Shown here piece after piece: positions 1-5,651 of a DNA stretch of 5,651 nucleotides. Source of the DNA: Persephonella sp. (GTDB lineage: Bacteria; Aquificota; Aquificia; Aquificales; Hydrogenothermaceae); assembly GCA_027058925.1 (NCBI GenBank), contig JALTAS010000024.1, positions 1-5,651 of the forward strand, read 5' to 3'. The notes beneath the pieces are model-generated. The model saw nothing but the letters and a program-made list of their open reading frames with translations. It was not told where the DNA came from and did not search any database. Each line of letters starts with the position of its first letter. Positions within the stretch are counted from its first letter, which is position 1. The position numbers and the translations under genes are program-made.

Positions 1-3
1 ACT

Positions 4-2772
<2,769 letters not shown>

Positions 2773-2801
<29 letters not shown>

Positions 2802-3600
2802 ACCATGGCTCCCCTTCTTCTTTTTGTGATAACTCTTTTATTATTTTTAGTCTATTTTTTTGTGCCATATTTATTATTTCGTCTCTTTCTTTGTTTTTAA
2901 AAATTCCGCTTATTATGAGATACTTATCAAACATTTTTGGAAGCCTGTCAAAAATATTTCTGAATATATCTATCTGGAGATTTGCAAGAACGACATCATA
3001 TTTTTTGTTTACCTGTTCAATAGATTTCTTCTCACAGTTGACTTTAACTTCATTTTCCCAAATGTTGTCCTTGCATTCTTTTACTGCCTCTTCCTGTATA
3101 TCAATAGCATCAACTTCTGCTCCTAATTTGGCAGAAGCGATAGCAAGTATCCCTGATCCTGTTCCCACATCAAGAACTTTCATTCCTTTTTTTATAAACT
3201 GTGAGATTAGCTTCAGCATTATCTGTGTTGTTGGATGGAGACCTGTTCCGAATGCCATACCGATTTTTATTTTGATCGGTATAAGATCTTTTCCTGTATA
3301 TACTTCCCACTCAGGAATTATTATAAAAGGTGGGATTTTTATAGGTTTTATGTTGTCTTTCCATTTTTCTTCCCATTTTTCTTCATTTATATCTTCCTCA
3401 AGTATAAGACTTCCCCCTCCTAACTCCTCAAATATCTCTTCTACAGCCTCTTTTATTCCCTCTATCTCTTCCTCCTGAGAGTAAATGGCGAATATTACCT
3501 CATTTTGATTTCTGTTCAGAATTTCAAAACCGTAGCCGTTAAACTCAACAACAAAAACCTCAAAAAGAGAAGCAGGCAGTGAGTAGATAAGTTTTTTCAT
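2773..3600 (-). CDS. prmA: ribosomal protein L11 methyltransferase PrmA
   Basis: This S-adenosylmethionine-dependent enzyme methylates lysines and the N-terminal amine of ribosomal protein L11. The 275-residue product is near the family's usual 250-300. The N-terminal part (about 1-70) looks like the small substrate-binding domain and the rest like a Rossmann methyltransferase. Diagnostic motifs in order are the paired tryptophans W76 and W80 leading into KDNIKPIKI, the PrmA signature GMAFGTGLHPTT (114-125), SAM motif I VLDVGTGSG (142-150), the acidic D165-D167 region, VVLANLQ (203-209) and SGIF (231-234). The ATG overlaps the stop of the upstream unknown gene as ATGA, and an AGAAGG ribosome site sits only 4 nt upstream, so translational coupling is likely. 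The 3' end overlaps deoC by 29 nt. A 12-nt tandem duplication and an 8-bp inverted repeat lie within the gene. In many Firmicutes prmA directly follows dnaJ; here hspR and one other gene intervene. A general protein methyltransferase is the only realistic alternative. Confidence 0.95.
2809..2816 (-). promoter_or_regulatory. ribosome binding site of deoC, inside prmA
   Basis: AAGGGGAG on the minus strand ends 7 nt before the deoC ATG. The same bases encode Glu-Gly-Glu near the C-terminus of PrmA. It decides the deoC start despite the 29-nt gene overlap. A second ATG 5 nt upstream (inside CCATGG) is in a different frame and too close to this site. Confidence 0.75.
3257..3282. repeat. 8-bp perfect inverted repeat with 10-nt spacer, in prmA
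   Basis: ATACCGAT and its exact reverse complement ATCGGTAT flank a 10-nt A/T-rich spacer. The element lies wholly inside the prmA reading frame, just before the codons of the GMAFGTG signature. There is no following U-run on either transcript strand, so it is not a typical intrinsic terminator. It may be a chance hairpin. Confidence 0.6.
3361..3384. repeat. 12-bp perfect tandem duplication in prmA
   Basis: CCATTTTTCTTC occurs twice head to tail. On the coding strand it gives two copies of Glu-Glu-Lys-Trp at PrmA residues 73-80. The reading frame is kept. Both tryptophans match positions usually aromatic in the family, so the repeat may reflect constraint and codon convergence rather than recent duplication. 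Confidence 0.85.
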
Positions 3601-4022
3601 TCTTCCTTCTCAAATGTAAATATAAGATTCCCGTAAGTGTCGTACTCAATTTTTATTCTGAATTTTTTACCGTTTATTTTTCTGTAAGTTATTATGTAGT
3701 TTGAAACATCTATTTTTCCGTTGCTTTTTATTTTAATCTTTCTTATCTGTTTCTGGTTGTCAACCGTTAATGAGTAGATAATTTTCAGATGTATGCCGTC
3801 GTTGTGTGGGATTTCTTCTATCTTTTCAAGTTCTGGCAGAGGGGCAGAATCTATTTTGTCAATCCAGTCTTCATAAAGATCTTCCTGTTCTACAACGATT
3901 TTGGCGCCGTCTTCAATCTTCTGGGGATCAATTGAGGCGATCTCTTCATCTAATATAGTTTTAATATAGGAAAAAACCTCTCTGAAGTTTTTCTCAACCT
4001 CTTTACGAAGGCCTTCTTCCAA
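3597..4022 (-). CDS. conserved-looking hypothetical protein between hspR and prmA
   Basis: I do not recognise this family. The 141-residue product has no signal peptide or membrane segment and should be cytosolic. Residues 1-27 look like an amphipathic helix and residues 28-75 are strongly acidic. Residues 77-139 are rich in alternating Lys/Ile/Tyr strand patterns (RKIKIKSNGK, FRIKIEYDTYGN), suggesting a small beta-sheet domain. It has no cysteine and no internal methionine. The start is TTG, supported by AGGAAGGAG 7 nt upstream, and no ATG exists in the frame. It lies 2 nt after the hspR stop, and its stop overlaps the prmA ATG (ATGA), so it is embedded in the operon and probably cotranslated with prmA. 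Codon use and charge resemble its neighbours, arguing for a real gene rather than a chance frame. A role near stress response or L11 methylation is only guilt by association. Confidence 0.85.
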   Translation of the reverse strand: MEEGLRKEVEKNFREVFSYIKTILDEEIASIDPQKIEDGAKIVVEQEDLYEDWIDKIDSAPLPELEKIEEIPHNDGIHLKIIYSLTVDNQKQIRKIKIKSNGKIDVSNYIITYRKINGKKFRIKIEYDTYGNLIFTFEKEE

Positions 4023-4024
4023 TA

Positions 4025-4459
4025 TTATTCTCCTTCCTGCTCTTTTCTGTATTTATTATACATATACTCCTCAACTCTTGTTATCTCAACTTTTGGGATT
4101 CTCATCAATGCGTTTTGCTGTTCCTCAACACTTTCTGCATATCTTCTTTTTATCTCTTCCTGTATGTACTCAAGAAGGTATTCAATCTGTTTTTGCATCT
4201 GCATCATCTGTTCTCTCATCCTTAGGATAGCATCAACACCTGCAAGATTTACCCCCAACTCTCTTGTTAAGAACAGAATAAACTCAAGCTTTTCAATGTC
4301 TTCCTGTGAGTACAACCTTGTTTTTCCTTCTGTTCTTGAGGGTGTAAGCAGTCCTTCCCTTTCGTAAAGCCTTAATGTCTGGGGGTGGATGTTAAACATC
4401 CTTGATACAGCACCTATCATATATAACGGTTCTTTTTTTCTTTTTTTATCTTTTTTCAT
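4025..4459 (-). CDS. hspR: MerR-family heat-shock repressor, HspR type
   Basis: HspR proteins bind inverted repeats (HAIR) upstream of chaperone genes and repress them, in known cases with DnaK as corepressor. The 144-residue product has a basic Lys-rich N-terminus (1-10). A MerR winged helix-turn-helix follows at about 13-75, with the HspR-characteristic HPQTLRLYEREGLL (25-38), a wing TRLYSQEDIEKL (47-58) and GVNLAGVDAIL (69-79). A dimerising coiled coil spans about 80-106, and the tail is charged. There are no metal-binding cysteines, unlike metal-sensing MerR proteins. The ATG has an AGAGGTGG ribosome site 6 nt upstream in the 15-nt gap after dnaJ. A start at Met14 would remove part of the DNA-binding domain and is unlikely. 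A DnaJ-type gene followed by hspR resembles the cbpA-hspR arrangement of Helicobacter and the dnaK-grpE-dnaJ-hspR operon of actinobacteria, so autoregulation of this operon is likely (inference). Confidence 0.94.
   Translation of the reverse strand: MKKDKKRKKEPLYMIGAVSRMFNIHPQTLRLYEREGLLTPSRTEGKTRLYSQEDIEKLEFILFLTRELGVNLAGVDAILRMREQMMQMQKQIEYLLEYIQEEIKRRYAESVEEQQNALMRIPKVEITRVEEYMYNKYRKEQEGE
4030..4038 (-). promoter_or_regulatory. ribosome binding site deciding a TTG start
   Basis: AGGAAGGAG on the minus strand ends 7 nt before the TTG at 4022-4020. It lies over the last codons of hspR (Gln-Glu-Gly-Glu). Its strength and spacing are the main reason to accept TTG as the start of the 141-residue gene. 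Confidence 0.75.
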
Positions 4460-4465
4460 CTCTTA

Positions 4466-4473
4466 CCACCTCT
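4466..4473 (-). promoter_or_regulatory. ribosome binding site of hspR
   Basis: AGAGGTGG on the minus strand, in the 15-nt gap between the dnaJ stop and the hspR ATG, leaves a 6-nt spacer. It supports the hspR start that includes the Lys-rich N-terminus. Confidence 0.7.
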
Positions 4474-4474
4474 T

Positions 4475-5605
4475 TTAAGGTTTTTCAAACCTTGTTGTTG
4501 GTTTTGGAAGTTCTTTTGAAAGTTCATCAACCAATTTTTTAGCCTTTTTTGAAAGCTCTTTCTTTGAAGGTATAATAACATTAACGACAATAACAAGATC
4601 TCCATATCCTGAGGATTTAAGTCTTGGCATTCCTTTTCCATGAATTCTTATCTGTTGTCCTCCCTGTGTTCCTTCAGGTATTTTAACTTTTTCAGTTTTT
4701 CCATCTATCGTTGGAATTTCAATCTCAGTACCTGTTATAGCTTCGGCAACATTTATATTAACCTTTACATAAAGGTTGTCTCCTTTTCTTTCGTAAAGCC
4801 AGTGTGGCTGAACATTTACTATTATCCACAGGTCTCCAGGAGGTCCTCCAAACCTTCCGCTGTGTCCTTTGCCTGGGACTCTCAGTTTTGTTCCGTTATC
4901 AACTCCCGGAGGTATTCTGACCTTAACGGTTTCTGTTTTCATAACAAGACCACGACCGTTGCACTGATCGCACGGCTCCTGTATGTATCCTACACCTTTA
5001 CATCTTGGGCATGTCTGAGATATATGCATAAATCCTGATGAGTATGTTATCTGGCCTGTTCCCCTACATTCTGGGCATACAGTAGGCTGGCTTCCAGGTT
5101 TTTGTCCTGTCCCTGCACATTTTTCACATATAACATATCTTGGAACTTCTATTGTGAGTGTTGTTCCTTTGTATGCGTCATCAAGGGATATCGTTACAGT
5201 CTGGTATATATCCTCTCCCCTTTCGCTTCTGTAGGTTCTTTTTTTCTCCTGATATGTTCTTCTTCTGCTTCCTCCAAAAAAGTCAGAAAAATTGAAAAGA
5301 TCCTCTAATATATCGTCAATGTTCATACCAAATCCGCCAAACCCTTCAAAACCGCTTTCCTTTCCTGTTCCAGCTCCTGTGAATGCAGCATGGCCGAACT
5401 GGTCGTACAGTTTTCTTTTTTCAGGATCTGACAGAACCTGATACGCCTCACTTATCTGTTTGAATTTTTCTTCAGCTTCTTTGTTGTTAGGGTTAAGGTC
5501 AGGGTGGTATTTCCTTGCAAGTCTCCTGTAAGCTTTTTTTATCTCTTCCTGTGTTGCATTTCTGCTTACCCCTAAGATCTCATAATAATCCTTTTTTACT
5601 GCCAT
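4475..5605 (-). CDS. dnaJ: chaperone protein DnaJ (Hsp40)
   Basis: This is a DnaK co-chaperone that binds unfolded polypeptides and stimulates DnaK ATPase in the cytosol. The 376-residue product has the same length as E. coli DnaJ and the complete type I layout. The J domain (about 5-70) carries HPD at 34-36. A Gly/Phe-rich linker runs about 71-112. The zinc-binding region has four CxxCxGxG repeats starting at C160, C177, C199 and C212. The C-terminal substrate-binding domains contain [16 protein letters not shown] (232-247) and [12 protein letters not shown] (310-321). Nothing is missing or truncated, which separates it from CbpA-like proteins that lack the zinc repeats. The ATG has AAGAGGT 5 nt upstream. 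It is the first gene of the visible block, with hspR 15 nt downstream. dnaK and grpE are not in the window. Heat-shock control through HspR is inferred from gene order. Confidence 0.98.
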   Translation of the reverse strand: MAVKKDYYEILGVSRNATQEEIKKAYRRLARKYHPDLNPNNKEAEEKFKQISEAYQVLSDPEKRKLYDQFGHAAFTGAGTGKESGFEGFGGFGMNIDDILEDLFNFSDFFGGSRRRTYQEKKRTYRSERGEDIYQTVTISLDDAYKGTTLTIEVPRYVICEKCAGTGQKPGSQPTVCPECRGTGQITYSSGFMHISQTCPRCKGVGYIQEPCDQCNGRGLVMKTETVKVRIPPGVDNGTKLRVPGKGHSGRFGGPPGDLWIIVNVQPHWLYERKGDNLYVKVNINVAEAITGTEIEIPTIDGKTEKVKIPEGTQGGQQIRIHGKGMPRLKSSGYGDLVIVVNVIIPSKKELSKKAKKLVDELSKELPKPTTRFEKP

Positions 5606-5651
5606 TCAGAACCTCTTACAGTAAAGTTTTATTTTAGTTTAAATATATAAC
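5606..5651 (-). promoter_or_regulatory. dnaJ leader with ribosome site and possible -10 element
   Basis: This 46-nt stretch is the only non-coding DNA of any size. AAGAGGT at 5611-5617 is the dnaJ ribosome site. Further upstream the minus strand is nearly all A/T, with TAAAAT at 5631-5636 and TATATT at 5642-5647, each one mismatch from the -10 consensus TATAAT. A matching -35 element would fall outside the window in either case, so the promoter cannot be confirmed. No HAIR repeat (CTTGAG...CTCAAG) or CIRCE element is present in the visible part. Confidence 0.35.

Noticed and set aside
3235..3423. Plus-strand Phe/Tyr-rich 62-codon frame
   Set aside because: Same artefact, antisense to prmA, including the 12-nt repeat region.
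4168..4174. ACTCAAG matching one HAIR arm, inside hspR
   Set aside because: It is a single arm without a CTTGAGT partner 7 nt away, within coding sequence.
4456..4641. Minus-strand 61-codon frame over the dnaJ 3' end
   Set aside because: It is an alternate frame of the conserved DnaJ C-terminus with low-complexity Leu/Gln/Lys composition and no ribosome site of its own.
4640..5038. Plus-strand open frame of 132 codons antisense to dnaJ
   Set aside because: It lies within the well-supported dnaJ and has a Ser/Tyr/Phe-rich shadow composition and no domain.

Overview
The window is a compact, unidirectional block of six protein-coding genes, all on the minus strand. In transcription order they are dnaJ, hspR (MerR-type heat-shock repressor), an unrecognised 141-residue gene, prmA, deoC and ligA. 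There are no RNA genes, mobile elements, CRISPR arrays or long non-coding stretches. The largest gap between genes is 15 nt, two junctions overlap (4 nt and 29 nt), and the only real non-coding DNA is the 46 nt upstream of dnaJ at the right edge. The left edge falls 3 nt past the ligA stop, so the end of the transcription unit is not visible.

Organism (inference): the DNA is AT-rich. The coding strand is strongly purine-loaded, with many Lys/Glu codons and frequent AGA/AGG for Arg and ATA for Ile, as in thermophilic bacteria. The DeoC motif DIVWN and general sequence look resemble, from memory, the Aquifex enzyme. An NAD-dependent LigA and a complete DnaJ make it bacterial. The best guess is a member of the Aquificota, probably Hydrogenothermaceae (Persephonella or Sulfurihydrogenibium-like). 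No database search was possible.

Layout: positions 5651-4460 hold the dnaJ leader and dnaJ, whose full Hsp40 has the HPD motif and four zinc-binding repeats. Positions 4459-4025 encode an HspR-like repressor. Positions 4022-3597 encode a charged protein of unknown function that starts at TTG and is coupled by an ATGA overlap to prmA (ribosomal protein L11 methyltransferase, 3600-2773). deoC (2801-2151) begins inside the end of prmA, and ligA (2148-4) follows after 2 nt.

Functional reading: the upstream half is a chaperone/heat-shock module in which HspR probably represses its own operon, with DnaK expected to be encoded elsewhere. The downstream genes serve ribosomal protein modification, deoxyribose-phosphate catabolism and DNA ligation, and have no single shared pathway. 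The dnaJ...prmA linkage recalls the dnaJ-prmA order of many Firmicutes. I see no clearly new biological system here. The best lead is the unknown gene between hspR and prmA.
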